From: Chrysomallon squamiferum
Taxonomy: Eukaryota > Mollusca > Gastropoda > Neomphalida > Peltospiridae
NCBI GenBank assembly: GCA_012295275.1
Contig: CM022666.1
Span: 12,046,577-12,110,576, forward strand
Reading direction: 5' to 3'
DNA length: 64,000 nucleotides
The notes under the pieces are model-generated. The model was not told the origin of the DNA. It was given only the letters and a program-made list of their open reading frames with translations, and ran no database searches. This document shows positions 1 through 15,300 of this stretch, piece by piece. Both the position numbers and the translations under genes were made by a program. Each line of letters begins with the position of its first letter. Position 1 is the first letter of the stretch.

Positions 1-1611
1 ACTCGGTTTATTATAGGTTTACATATGTATATTACTTATTACTGATAGTCTACAACTATTATCACTGATCATTTAATAGAATAGTATTATTACTTAATAA
101 TTCTTATTGGGTGTTTCAGTAGTAGACAGTTTTGTTATTTTCAGCCATGTTTATTACAACTAAGACAAGTTAATGAATTTGTTAATAAACAATGCCTGGG
201 CAGTTTTGATGGAGATACAGTTGATGTATCAATGTTCATGATTTGAGCTTCTTTGTCTAAATAGGGTTGTCTGTAAAATATTCTTACCTGTAACTGTAAT
301 CTGTCTCGTAACTGCATTTATATTACGATTATTTTAAATAAATATTAATATTAGACTACGCAACTCGTTCATAAAGGTATTTATAATAAAGAAAAAGAGA
401 AAAAAAAAAAAAATCAGGTTGTATATATCTTTAGTTTTATTAAATTTTAAATATAAAAATAAATACAAATCATATTGTGTTTTAAAAACGAATTTTTAAA
501 TTCTCATAAAACTATTTTTTATAAATATTTTAATTGATAACGTGGCATACTTTTCTTCATTCACACATCTCTTTTTCAGAGTTTAATCCATACCGGACAA
601 CTGTTGAGCAAAACGAACTCATTTGTTTTAATCTTGTACTGAAATCATTTCTTGGAATGAAGTATTAGTTCAAGTTTCTCAAACTCAAAAAAACATTTGA
701 AAGTTTTTGATGATGAAGATCGTAATGACAGTTGTTTATCGACATTTTTATCATGTTAGTAATGTCCCTTTTTTATTACTCTTTATTGTTGTTATTGTTG
801 TTGTTGTTATTTTTTTTTTATTATTATTTATTTTTTTTTTTTTTTATTAATCGTATTTAGTTATTTATTTTTATTTTATTTTTTAATTATGTTTTTTTTT
901 TTTTTTTTTTTTGTTCATGGATATAAAATGATAATTAACAAAAATGGACGTTATGGAAAATATACAAACATCAGACTTATGCTTAAACTATTTCCGATGT
1001 CAGTAAATGTATAAACTATTATTCATAAAATGTGTTATGGTACATATGATAACAATTGACATATGTGTTGCTTCAGTAAAAACACTGAATTGTGACTGCA
1101 ATTCTAATACTTTAAATATCGGATTTTTTTTTTTTTTTTTTTTTTTTTTATCATATGAAATTGATTACTATGGTAACGATGAAGAGCTTAAAAGTTTTGC
1201 CTTCTCCATACTTAATGATTTTATTTTATTTTATTTTATTTTCGGTCGCTGTATGTCTAGTGAAAATTTTGAAGAATCATTTCTAATTATTGAAATTTAC
1301 AAAGTATAAAAACACCTCAAAAATATTATGATGAAATTATAAGCTAATAAAATTATATTAATGAAACCAGTACTATTAGAAAATTCTGATTTGCATGCAT
1401 ATATTAACTTTAGAGAGGATGAGATAGTGCATAATAAGGTGATACTGAACACCAAAGAATATGAAATATCTTAATATCCTTTCACGTCTGTGTACAGATG
1501 CATAATTTAAAAAACTGACTTGTAGTAGTAATTAAAAATAATTGTACTAAGCAGAATTTCAGAGTTATTTCCCTTGTTATCTAAAACCGTTCCTATCTAA
1601 CTTATCTAAGC
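1..1611. other. Intergenic AT-rich sequence
   Basis: I see no coding exon or RNA gene here. The stretch holds several poly-T runs (around 822-845, 891-912 and 1125-1149) and T/A-rich low-complexity sequence. The open frame at 1007-1309 is broken by a poly-T tract that would encode poly-Phe, so I do not treat it as a gene. Confidence 0.6.
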
Positions 1612-1911
1612 CAGAGGTTCTCAAAGGTGTGCATTGAACATCTGTCACAGAAGAAAAACAAACGGTACAGATTCCATTCAAGAACCGTTTATATGCGAAA
1701 TGATGAAGAATCTGACATAGATGTAGACAATGAGGATAGACAACCTCGGCAGCCTGCTCCGCAACCGATTCAGCCACAATATCCTTCTTTCAGTCATTTC
1801 TGTATTTTTTTACATTTTGCATTACATTTTTTAGCATTTTGTGTGAAGTGTGCCCGCAATTTTTTGTATGGCTTCAAGTGTGCCCAAATTCAAAAAGTTT
1901 GAGAACCACTG
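1612..1911. mobile_element. Non-autonomous hAT-like DNA transposon (MITE), 300 bp
   Basis: The element begins CAGAGGTTCTCAAA and ends with the inverted complement of CAGTGGTTCTCAAA, giving 14-bp terminal inverted repeats with one mismatch. It is flanked by 8-bp direct repeats, ATCTAAGC at 1604-1611 and ATCTAAGT at 1912-1919 (7 of 8 match). A CAGNGGTTCTCAAA-type end together with an 8-bp target duplication is characteristic of hAT transposons. The interior is too short for a transposase. One frame (about 1650-1790) reads as an acidic then Pro/Gln-rich peptide, which might be a relic of the parent element's coding region, but I cannot identify it. Confidence 0.75.
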
Positions 1912-2040
1912 ATCTAAGTTGATAGGAATAGTTTCCACATCAGCAAACTGCAATATGCCTGTTCGACTACCTGAAACATATATTATTTATTTAATATAAG
2001 ACAATTATTAATAAACAGTTATACATGAAATGTTAATTAA

Positions 2041-2116
2041 ATAATAACAATAACAATAACAATAGTAATAATAATAATAATAATAATAAATAATAATAAT
2101 AATAACAGTAATAATA

Positions 2117-2188
<72 letters not shown>
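2041..2188. repeat. (TAA)n microsatellite, slightly interrupted
   Basis: About 150 bp of TAA/AAT trinucleotides, with TAACAA interruptions at the 5' end. The minus-strand open frame over it is a poly-Tyr/poly-Ile artefact. Confidence 0.95.
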
Positions 2189-2267
2189 TCAGGTAAGGGG
2201 GATTAGACAGGGGTGGTTCCGAAACAGTATGTAAATGTTTGCAATTTAAAATTATAAATTTCACAGA

Positions 2268-4134
<1,867 letters not shown>

Positions 4135-4376
4135 GTGTGTGGGTGTGTGTTAAATGTATCTGTCATTATTTTGGTTCCGTTCTGCTTACATCAGTTTCTC
4201 TGTGCCTGCAGTACTGAAAAGATAAACCCTGTTATACCCCTGTGTGTGTATGGGTGGGTGTGGGGTATTTGTGTGGGTGTGTGTTAAATGCATCTGTCAT
4301 TATTTAGGTTCCGTTCTGCTTACATCAGTTTCTCTACACACATGTTGCCTGCAGTACTGAAAAGAGATACCCTGTT
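4135..4376. repeat. Two-copy tandem duplication, ~134-bp unit
   Basis: Copy A (about 4135-4235) and copy B (about 4269-4376) share the order GTGTGGGTGTGTGTTAAATG, then CATTATTTxGGTTCCGTTCTG, then CTTACATCAGTTTCTCT, then TGCCTGCAGTACTGAAAAGA and CCTGTTAT. They differ by small indels and substitutions. The units are joined by a TG/GGGTGT-rich spacer. No function is evident. Confidence 0.85.
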
Positions 4377-4642
4377 ATTCGTTGAACACTCCTTACCATG
4401 TTCGTGTCTTTAACCAGTATAACAATATTGTATTGTATAAACAGTTTAGGGTACAATGAACCTAAGTAATTGGAAAGGGTGGATCGTGTTATAGATACAG
4501 CCCTTGTAACTTGAAGGATGAGTTTCAGCCAAGGGTACAAATCTCCTTTAGAGAATTTAGAAGCTGCCAGTCACTTACTAACAACAACGTAATTATAACT
4601 GACGTTTTTACGAAACATTAGTGATGTAACTTTAATAGCGGT

Positions 4643-4677
<35 letters not shown>

Positions 4678-5496
4678 GTAAGTTAATCGTTTTTATTGTT
4701 GTATTGTTGTTTTGGGGACTTTTTTGTGTGTTGTTTTTTTTTTTTTATTTCGTTGTTATGTTTTTAGGTTATTTTTTTTTTTTTTCTTGTTTTCGTTTTG
4801 TGAGAGGTAATTTTATTACCTGTTCTCTTTGTATTTGTTCTTTTAAATAATAATAAGAATAAAAGATGTATTTATCATGTTATTTCTTATATATATACGG
4901 TTTCCGAAGGTGTCACTTTTTATATTTCAGGAAAACTGAGTGAAGTCAAGCTGAACTGTCAGAAGGATTATCATTGTTTTTTTATTTATCTAAATCCCTT
5001 ACGAAGTGCGGTTATTTCAGGTTATATTCATTACATCACAGTCAGGTTTCTTCTTAATGCAGATAATCTTCTTTCTTAATAAATCACGCCGTGATATGTT
5101 TTGCAGAGATATTTTAACTAAAATTCACATTTCATCATGACTAATAATGTATTAATGTTATCCAGCAGCAACAACAGCAGTAACAGCAACAACGTATGTC
5201 AGTTTTCACAGACCCAGGTGGCAAGCACAGCCAATTCGGCCTCCGCCCGTTTTCACCGACAGACGGCAGATTGTGAATATAATAATTACACGTTACTCAT
5301 TTCATTTCACATCTCATACATGAATATACTCCCATTTTTTTAAAAAAAAAAAAAAAAAATTCAAATTTTAAATTAAAAATTAACAATCAATAAAGAAAAG
5401 GTATATTTTATAAATTAAACATCGCTTAGTTAAATTAGCAAAATGGGGCTTTTAGTATGATGAAACTGAAATTGCAAAACCATTAGTTCAGCCATT

Positions 5497-5553
<57 letters not shown>

Positions 5554-5880
5554 AAGTTAAGTCGATCATATCATAGTATTGAAAATTTATTTTCTAAATT
5601 TCATATTATTTAAATACTTCTGCAGAGCGACTGTTATTATTTAAATATACAGGATTTTATTTTATTTATTTATTTATTTTTTTTTATTTTTTTTTTTCAT
5701 ACTTCAAAATGAAATTCTCAACTCACAAGCATCGTATGTAAGCTCTAACTACTTAATTTGAAACCGGTAAATATGACACTCTTATTGACAGAAAAAAAAA
5801 ACTTTGAAAGAGAAACAATGCGTGTGTCAAATAACCGAGTTTAAACCGCCATGCACGTTCACACAGATGAGTACTAAACA
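4377..5880. other. Intergenic sequence upstream of the TfR-like gene
   Basis: Contains poly-T (about 4646-4674), a short CAG/CAA-rich stretch (about 5163-5193), a (TG)n microsatellite at 5501-5545 and A/T-rich filler. The CAG/CAA stretch lies in a 68-codon open frame that shows no recognisable domain. Confidence 0.5.
5501..5545. repeat. (TG)n microsatellite
   Basis: About 22 uninterrupted TG dinucleotides following a short poly-T. Confidence 0.95.
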
Positions 5881-6097
5881 AACTAGTAAACAGCAACTGA
5901 CACGTTCAGATGTGCGTAATCTCAATTCATTACCCGCCGACACAGTGTTCACTGCAATTAGCCCGAGCCGAGCAGGAAACAGCGAATACGGTAGCGTCAG
6001 GCAGCCACACAGACAGACAGGTGAGTGTGTACGATCTCTCACACCTGAGACCGTGCAGTGAACGAGATCGGCGCGCGTCAACACCAGACGACAAAAC
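5880..6097 (+). promoter_or_regulatory. CpG-richer putative promoter/5' UTR of the TfR-like gene
   Basis: The roughly 200 bases before the start codon are clearly richer in G+C and CpG than the surrounding AT-rich sequence (CCCGCCG, GCCCGAGCCGAGC, GATCGGCGCGCG). This is what one expects for the promoter and 5' UTR of a broadly expressed animal gene. I see no TATA box. CAGTGT at 5944 and CAGTGA at 6055 resemble iron-responsive-element loops, but their flanks do not pair, so no 5' IRE is called. Confidence 0.45.
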
Positions 6098-9000
6098 ATG
6101 GCGTCGAGCGTCAGGTCGAGTCGATACCGCTCTTGGAACGTTGGCCACGATGACGGTGGGGATACGAGACTTTTGGAATCGCCAGCACCGGTGACGACGA
6201 TAACGCCGACGAAGTCAAAAAAGTCGTTCAGTTTTTGGAGCATTTTTCTGGTTATGCTGATTGCCGGAGTTTTGTTTTTTGTTGGTTTCTTTCTGGGATA
6301 TTTTTTGAGGGAAAGTTTTGAAGAGCGACTGAATGTGACAGCGAGATACAGACACAATCTGTTTGACAAAGAGAAACTGGAATCAATTCATGAAAATATT
6401 ATGTACTTTTTATCGCGAGATCCAGACAACATTAAAAAGTTTATCAGGTAAGATTTTAACATTCAAAAATGAATTGGATATATCATTATTCACTTAGAAT
6501 TACTATTAGTCATTTTTTCCTTTGTGTTTATCGGTTTTGAATTTCATTCGAGTTAACTGAGAGAAATATTGAAAGTTGCATTAGAAACTGTCTTTTATAA
6601 TTACAATAATAATAATATTAAAATTATATATAACAATTATTTTTAAAAATTTCAGAAATATTACAACTGTTATTAAATTATTAGATTATTGCTCGCACCC
6701 AATCATTCAGAATGTAACTTTTACTTTATGTGATATTAAAAATAAAGATTAGCAAAAGTGCAAACAGATAGTTTATTTAAATGTAAAATAAAAAAAATAA
6801 AAATAAAATTATAAAAAAATGTATATATAAAATAAAATAAAATAAAACAAATTAAGAGTTAAAAACATTTTTATTTTTAAAATTTAGGTAGCATTAGAAC
6901 AACAATTTTAAAACTTGTACATTTTTAAAATTAGTTTATATGCTGTAAGTAGATGTACTGAATATTTTAGAACAGATTTTAAGTGAATTCATGAAAACCC
7001 AGATAATGCCAAAGTACTTGACAATGTGACTACAGAACCAGACTTACAGATTGTTTTTGATCTGCAGAAGTTAGGCATTTATCAGGTGACAAGTTGTTCA
7101 AACAGACAGGCTCTCAGAATGTTTGTTATGTACAGCATGGACACTTGAGCTTTTGTGTTCAGGTACATGTACAGTGTCTCATCGTTAAGGTGAACAGAGA
7201 GGAAAATCCTAACTTCAAATTTGACATCACTTCAACATAATGTGTTCTGTGTGTACTGTAACATCACAACACACACTCAACAGTGTGGATGCAAATACTC
7301 TGAACACACTGACACATTTGTGATTTAAATTGAGGTTTATTGAAAAGAAACCTGTACAGTGTTGTTCTGTAAATCTGCCTTGTCTGCTCTGAAAATGGTT
7401 AAACTTGTTGTGTGCAGTAAAAACAGAACACAGTGAAAGTAAATATCTTGTTTACATTGAAACATTTCTGGTTTTGAAATCTCTATTATTAGAGGAAACC
7501 TGTACTATATAATTTTCTATGTTTTATAAATATGTATTCATGGGATATGTTTTTTTTTAATCTTTTAAATAGCCTTCTCTGTAAAATCAAACCACACATT
7601 ACAGTGTGAAAATAATTATTCTGAAAAAAAGAGAAGTATTTTCAATTAAAAAAAACCTATTGTTTTTTTCCCACTTTTATATGTTTGTCATTAAATGTTT
7701 TATTCTTCCTGGTTTCATTTCTCCTGAAAGCACCCAGTGGGCTGTTTCTCAACCAGTGTGATTTTCTGTCAGTCATTTTTCAAAGGAATTATATAGATAG
7801 TGTGAGTTTGAGAGAGGTTTTTTTTTGTGTAAAACTACCCCTTGCTGCTGATTTACAAAAGAATAGCATATCACATGACACCTCTTCATTTGTGATTCAT
7901 TACCATGGCTCCACATAACTGGATTACACCATTCAATACATATTTGTTTCTTTAATCATTTATTTTTTTTTATCTGTTGGTTTTCACAGAATGAAACTAA
8001 CAAACTAACCACACACAGAATACAAAAAGTATCTGCTGCTAATATCTTTTGTGGATAGATCTTTCTTCTTAAGATTCCAAGATATGTCACCAGTATATAT
8101 TTCTGTTTTACTCTTAAACAGACAAGAGTGTTAGACATAAGAGGCAAACATCTATCACAAGCAGTGGGTTTCCTCTTAGTTTATCAGTAGACCATCACAA
8201 CAAGAGTATGTAACCCCTGCTGTTTTAACAAAGAGGACTGGGGACTGACAAACCTTCTTGTTTTTGTGTGTGTGTCTGCATGATGACTCACTGCATGTGA
8301 ATGACAGTGAGCGTTTTCAAACACTTGACTACATGTTTGAAGCATGTTTATTTAACAACAACACAGTCATATAGTAATATATATATATCAGATGCCAACC
8401 ACGTCACTGTGTAAAGTCTGAGAAGAAAGCCTGCTTTATACTTGTACTTTTCATTACTGTGCCAGAGCATAGACAGTGGCCTCTGATTCACAGAATGGGT
8501 TCAGTCTTTGATCAGACACAACCAGTTATTACAACATAATTATGCTTTCACCAAGCAACAGTCCAGCCCCCTAATGGATAACAGTTGTAAGGATCAGCAT
8601 GTAATCTTACTTTAATACTTCATTGGAAAACAAAACAAAAGTGTTTTATCTTAGTATGTTTTCTCACTGTCAGAGGCTACAAAATATGAAATTATCTTTC
8701 CCTTTTTTTAGAAGCAAATCATTATTTACATTTTTACAAATAGATCATGTCAAATGATCTTTTATTATGATATGTTCCTGGTAAACAAAGTTCTATCTAA
8801 TTCAACATTCATCAAATGCTTTTGTATAATGTAATGTATTTTTTAAGGTGTAATTATCTGAGGTGTAATATCAGGTTTTGTAAATGTTTTTTTTTAGGAT
8901 TTTTTGGGGAATGCATATTATATATATTTTGTTTGCAAGAAAACAGTATCCATGTTGATATTCACTTGTTGAGATTACCATGAAGTAACAAATATATTTT

Positions 9001-12000
9001 AAATATTCAAAATACCACAAATTTATGTTAATTCAAAATTTCATTTGTGACATTCAGTAAATATACTTGAACAATATTTATTACAAACACTTAAATAAAT
9101 CAGATTTATTTAATGTCAAAAGTCTTTATTTTTAAAACAGCAGTAAAACATACAGATTAATTTACTTGTCCTGAAAATTTGCATTTTTAACATAATGTTC
9201 ATAGGAACATTTGAATTACTATTATTTTTTTTTTTTTATTATCTGAAAGGAGTAGCATGTAATCTTACTTTAATACTTGTTTCTTCCCATGGACAGAAAG
9301 GCACATACCACAGGCTTTGTGTATTAATAATGTTGATAAATAAATATAATTAGTAACAAAGTTTTGATATTTTGTTTCAATTGTTCATAACCTTTGTTAA
9401 TCCTGGAGTCATGGTCTATACAAAAGTTTGTCAGATATCTTTGATATTTCACATGTAAGAATATTTGTACAGAGATGTGTATGTGCATGTTAATCAGTGA
9501 CAGAATGTCAACATCTGTGTGTAAAAGTTTATCGCCTAGCAACAGCTGCTGTTGAACATTAATTATTAGAGAATGCTGTATTAAATATCAGATAACTTAC
9601 CTGTAACATACCTTACAAAACGTCACTTTCACTGCCTGTTGTAATACTTTACAATGTTTAACCAATACAAATAGAAATAAAATATACATGATTTATGAAT
9701 GTTTATGAACAACTAACCATGAATATAGTAAGATCTACACAAAAACACCTGAATGTGGTTGTATACATTTCTCAGCCATGTGTGTGTGTGTGTTTGTGGG
9801 CGTGCGTGCGTGCGTGTGTGTTCAAATGTGTGTGTATAATAAATGATCAATCAAAAAATAAGTAAAAAGATAAAGAAGATAAAATTCAAACATCTTAAAT
9901 GGTAAACACAAAACAAGAAAATAATAATTATGCATCAATAATAAATTGAAGAAAAAAGGTTTGTTTGAAGCAGGACATACCATATTTATACTTTTTCAAT
10001 ATTACTTATGTAAATGGTATCCCTGATTATTTAACAGTCATGTTTATTTATAATAATTGATTGTCAATAATATTTAGGTCAGTTTTAGTTCATAATCATT
10101 TAAATTGTAATCTGAAATTAATTTATTTCTCTACACGTACTTTTAATGTGTGGACTTTAAATATTGATTTTAAAACCAATAATTCATAACAGTTTATTTG
10201 GACAATTTTTATGGATCTGTTTACTGTCAGAATAAACTGATTTCAAAATCCTTTTTAGTGCTTTGTATTGATCATAGTGTTATTATATATTTATGCAGAG
10301 TAGAGAACAAATCATACTGATAATATTACAAATAATGAAACTTACATATAAAAGTTTAATTTTAAATACTGCTTGCTAAATACATGTTCTTTATACAGGT
10401 ATTAAAAAAAAAAAAGACAAATGTATAATTAAGAAACATTTTTCAGATGTAAAAATAAAACCAAACTTCCAGTATACAACTATTAACAACATGACTGCGA
10501 ATGTATATGTGTGACTATATATAGTATGTGTGTGTACATTTTCAAAATTAAAGTTTGTTGACACACATGTACACAAACATTAGAACATTTGAACACAGCA
10601 TAATAGGTAAGTTTTAAGTGATTGTTATTGATGTTCACCTGTCTGGAACATCCTGACTTCACCTGCTAATTACACTTTTACCTGTACACAAAAGGACATA
10701 CAGACAGAGAATACAGTTAACTTTAGTCATGACTACTTAACCACAATATGCCAGTGACTGCTCTGAACTTGAATTACTAGTTCTACTTGAAAGAGAATGT
10801 GAATCCTTTTTCTGAGTCAACCATGGTGCTCTTGATTCTTCCACATACTTTTTGTATTTGACATAGGTAAACCTTTCTGTAATATCACAGTAATATTGAG
10901 GTTCTGGTTAATAAAGACACTCAAATAATTTCAATATGACATTCCTATTTTAGTTAAGTGTTTGAAACAGGTTTATGTATCTACCATCATGCATATATGA
11001 TTATATCATGGATATATAATGAGTCAGTGAAAGATATGGACTTACATACCTGCATATATAATACTAATAATGGATAAATCTCTTTGAAACTATTCATTAT
11101 AAAAATGAAAACTGCGGTGTGACAATGTGTGTATCAGGACATCCGGTTGCTTCTTGTATTACAACTGTTTAATTGGTTTTTGATTTTAAAGGATTAACAT
11201 ATAATAAAAGTATTTCTGAATATGTGTGTGTGTCTGGCTGGGTGGGTGTGCACCAAACCATTTATCCTACTTCTAGAAATAAGGAAAATTCAAATAACTT
11301 ATTTTTTAATCTGGCAACTTTTGAATTAAGCATCCATTGCTTTAGTTTCATTTTACCAATTCAAATAAGGTGTTGCTGTGCATAGGTGATCCTATAAAAT
11401 TTAATAAAAATAATATTATGACACCATAAAAATACCAACACAGTTGAGACAGTTTGTGTTTTGATTAATAATGATTATTAAGAATAAAAAATTCTTCTGC
11501 TACCAGTATGCTAGGTTGAGATCTTTGTACATTCCCAGAGACAGGACAATGCACACCATGACGTTTAAAATGCATCAGACACCTGTTTTAACCAGTCCAC
11601 CTAGATGATTTGAAATAACATTGTAAGGAATGTTGGTTTTCATAGTAAGAAAGGATATATAGTTTAAGATGTGTTAATATTATAGTGTACTTTTTCTAGT
11701 TGATCAAAGTGTTGATAAATAAATGTTTTTAAAGCTGTGTATTTTATGTGTGACATAAGCTGACATGTCACAGCTAAAACCTGATAATCATCCAATGTTT
11801 GGGAGTTAATTTCTGTATTCCACATGTCAGTTTCTTCTTCATGAGTGTAATTATGTTTTATCCATACTTACTAATGTAACTGCTTACTGGACACAAACCT
11901 TTTGTATACAGATGTGTTCTCTTTATCTTTTAACAGAGGAGATATATCCAGGTATATTAAATTGTCTAACACCTGTCAGTGAGCACTGGACTGGCAAATA

Positions 12001-12360
12001 GGATAGTAATCTGACTAAGCTATTTAAATCATCTGTTTATATTTATTATAGTGTAGGCAAATCATATTGTCCTTAAAATACAGTTGTTTGGATTCAGAGA
12101 TATATCACTGGGGAATATATGATATTAACATATTTTGATATTATGATGTTAAATACACAGGTGCTGACTTCCCCAAATTAGTATTTGAAGAAATAAAAAC
12201 ATGAAATATAATACTTTTAAAAATCTTACGAAATAAATAAATCTACAGTATAATTTAAATTAGTTCTTTTCAAATTTCCAAAAACTCAAACAGTTGTTGT
12301 TGACTTAATTATGAATGAGAGTTATGGCATCAACAGGTTAATTTATTACTATTCATTTTA

Positions 12361-12391
<31 letters not shown>

Positions 12392-15300
12392 GTTGCTTTT
12401 TATTTTACTTTGTTGTTGTTGTTCTGTTTGTTTTTTGTTTTGTTTTATTTCTATTATTATCTTTTTTCTATTATATATATATTGAGGGAGTGTGGCTGAT
12501 AAACATGTAAACACATTTCTGAATTATTCGACCAAGCACCTTTGTAATGACATAGCTAACCAGTATAGACATGAACAGCAGGAGTTGCTTACTCTGTTTT
12601 ACAAGACTGAGAAAGTCTTAACCTGCCAGTACAGGTGAAGATATCATGCAGGAGTTAGTATGTCAGAGGATTAATGGATTTGATGTAGTTGACTTAAAAT
12701 ATCAGTCAGTGCTAGTTAAAAACTCCATGTTGCTGTAGACCACCCACACACATCTACACTCACAACAGCATGTAATGAGATTCAGACAACAATGTTTTTG
12801 TTATGATTAATGTTGTAGAGAATACAGTTAATATAGTGGATTTGGAGTTTATTAATTTATCTCCTGACCACCATACAACCAGACATCTATCTTTGGAAGT
12901 TTGTTAAATAATATTTTATCCTCTTTGTCAAGCAGGTATTATTAAATCCATCAACCAAATTTTTTCATTGACAGGACTTGTAAGTTGATCTGTAGAGTTT
13001 TTGTCAGTAAAAGCTGTTTAACTAGACTTAAGAAGATTGTGCTTCATAAGCTCATTTCAGAAATCAGCAAACAGAAGCTAAACCATCAACACTACTGACT
13101 GTTTTGATTTCAGTTCAAAATAACATAATAGCTCAATAGAAACAGCTGTATAATGTTTTGTGAAGATTTTTTCAGACTACTATTTGAAAGTAATTCTGTT
13201 TCATAAATGTATGTTTTCATACTGTGATAATTGTCTTTGTTACATGTTCTACAATCATGCCATAGGTAATATTGAATGCACATGTATAAACATACATGTA
13301 CACACATAGTCATACTATATGAGTAAGACATTACTTTGTTCAATTATCTAAATGCAAATAATTTTTAGTCAAAAAATATTTCACATCAAATCTAAAACAC
13401 CTGCCCAGACAGGCCAGTGTAGAGAGAATGAAATACTGTGTAAGATTACAGGCAGTCATAAATAAACCTACACAAAATACGTTTGTCATCTCTGTTACAG
13501 AAAATTAGCCAAAGACTACAAATCAGTATAACAAAGAGTGCAAGCAATTTTGACGTTACAAAGAGAGCATAGAGTTATTACTATTACTGTTTTATATTTA
13601 ACCAGACTGTCAGTAAGTTACAAAGATTATACAGCATAGAGTTATTTAACTATTACTGTGTGTTTACATTGTGTTTGTGTGTGTGTGTATGATTTAACTA
13701 TAAATTACTGTTACACAGTGTGTGTGTATGATTTAACCAGACTGTCAGTAAGTTATTACTATTACTGTGTGTTTAACCAGACTGTGATTTAACATGTAAG
13801 TTATTACTATTACTGTGTGTTCATTTTAACCAGTCTGTTTTATTATAAAAAACAGTCTGTGTGTGATTTAACCAGATGGTCAGTAAGTTATTACTATTAC
13901 TGTGTGTACATTGTGTTTATAAAAGAGTGTGTGTATGATTTAACCAGATTGTCAGTAAGTTATTACTATTACTGTGTACATTATAAAGTGTGTGTGTGTG
14001 TGTATGATTTAACTAGACTCAGTAAGTTATTACTATTACTGTGTGTACATTACACAGTGTATGTGTATGATTTAACCAGACTGTCAGTAAGTTATTGCTA
14101 TTACTGTGTGTACATTACACAGTGTGTATGATTTAACCCGACTGTCAGTAAGTTATTACTATTACTGTGTGTACATTACACAGTGTGTATGATTTAACCC
14201 GACTGTAACTTGGAATGCACTGAGTGGTGTTTGATTTCAATGTCTACACATCACTGGATCATCACACCTGTTTTCACTAACAAAGAACACCATTACCTTC
14301 TCTCTCCTCCTGTTATTAAAACTTCTGCACCATTCTTTTCATCTCACCTGCTTTTGTTACCAGTAAAATAAGAAAACGGAACAAGCTTGATAGTGAATGC
14401 AAATTAGTTTATAAAAGAAATTAAATTCAGCTCTGTTAATAACAGATGTTGTTAACCTTTCAGAGGTGTATTGTGACTTTACCTTTGTCTGGGACAGTTT
14501 GGTGATAAAGAATTCCCTTTGATGTACATTACCTGTCAAACAAACGCTTTTCTCCTGTTCCTGTTTGTAACAGAGATTAGGTATTTTCTGATAAAATCTG
14601 TTTACTTCACTGTAGCATCATAAAAGAGATGTAGAAGATAAATTACTGTGTAAATATATTTATACTGACAAACTGGTTTCTTGCATACTGTTTCAAAAAC
14701 ACTGTGTATATTTCAAAAGTTTTAAAGTTTATGTTGGTTTAAAAACACAAACTGACATAGGTTTCAAACCTACTAGTTTATAAGCATGTTGACTTAGTTT
14801 CATTTGATATACTGTGTTTCATAATGCCATGTATATGAGAAATATGACACAAAATTACACAAGTACAGTTAAAACTTTTTAGAAGTTTCTATGTACTTAT
14901 ATATCTGTATTTATTAATTCCATTTTTTTTAAAGTGAAATGAAATAATGTTTTTATATGAAACAAAGTAGCTTTTAAGTATCTCTTTCTTTTATGTAAAT
15001 TAATATATTTTTATTTATTATATTTCATTTTATTATATTATTTTATTTTATTTTATTTTATAATTTTGTTTATTTTCAAAATTAGAAAAAAACTCCAGTC
15101 CAGTTTTAATTTCATTTAATATTTATAAAACAGTAAAAAGGGCCACTTATTGTATTATTTAGTATCTGTGAGTATGTGTCTATACAGTGTAATACACTGC
15201 TTTGATGTTTTAAGAATGTTACATTGCATTTTACATTTTTTTACAGTTATTACACTGTTATACCCCATGATTGCATGATAAAAATTTTTTTTATTTATTT

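Noticed and set aside
2037-2264. Minus-strand open frame of poly-Tyr and poly-Ile
   Set aside because: It is the (TAA)n microsatellite read as protein. The same applies to the frames over 13817-14131, 29221-29574 and 32718-32945.
5137-5343. 68-codon open frame with a CAG/CAA-rich start
   Set aside because: Low-complexity Ser/Asn stretch with no domain, no downstream exon that continues it and no splice-site support.
5827-6369. 180-codon minus-strand open frame opposite the first exon of the TfR-like gene
   Set aside because: It is antisense to a confidently assigned coding exon and a GC-richer promoter. It has no recognisable domain, and GC-rich sequence yields chance long frames.
6990-7150. 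Possible extra exon of the TfR-like gene (frame reading HENPDNAKVLDNV, with a CAG|GTGACA donor-like end)
   Set aside because: The frame is closed upstream by TGA before any acceptor, exons 1 and 2 already join in phase without it, and the sequence matches nothing I recognise.
13567-14207. CRISPR-like array
   Set aside because: Units are contiguous imperfect minisatellite repeats in a eukaryotic intron, with no unique spacers of constant length.
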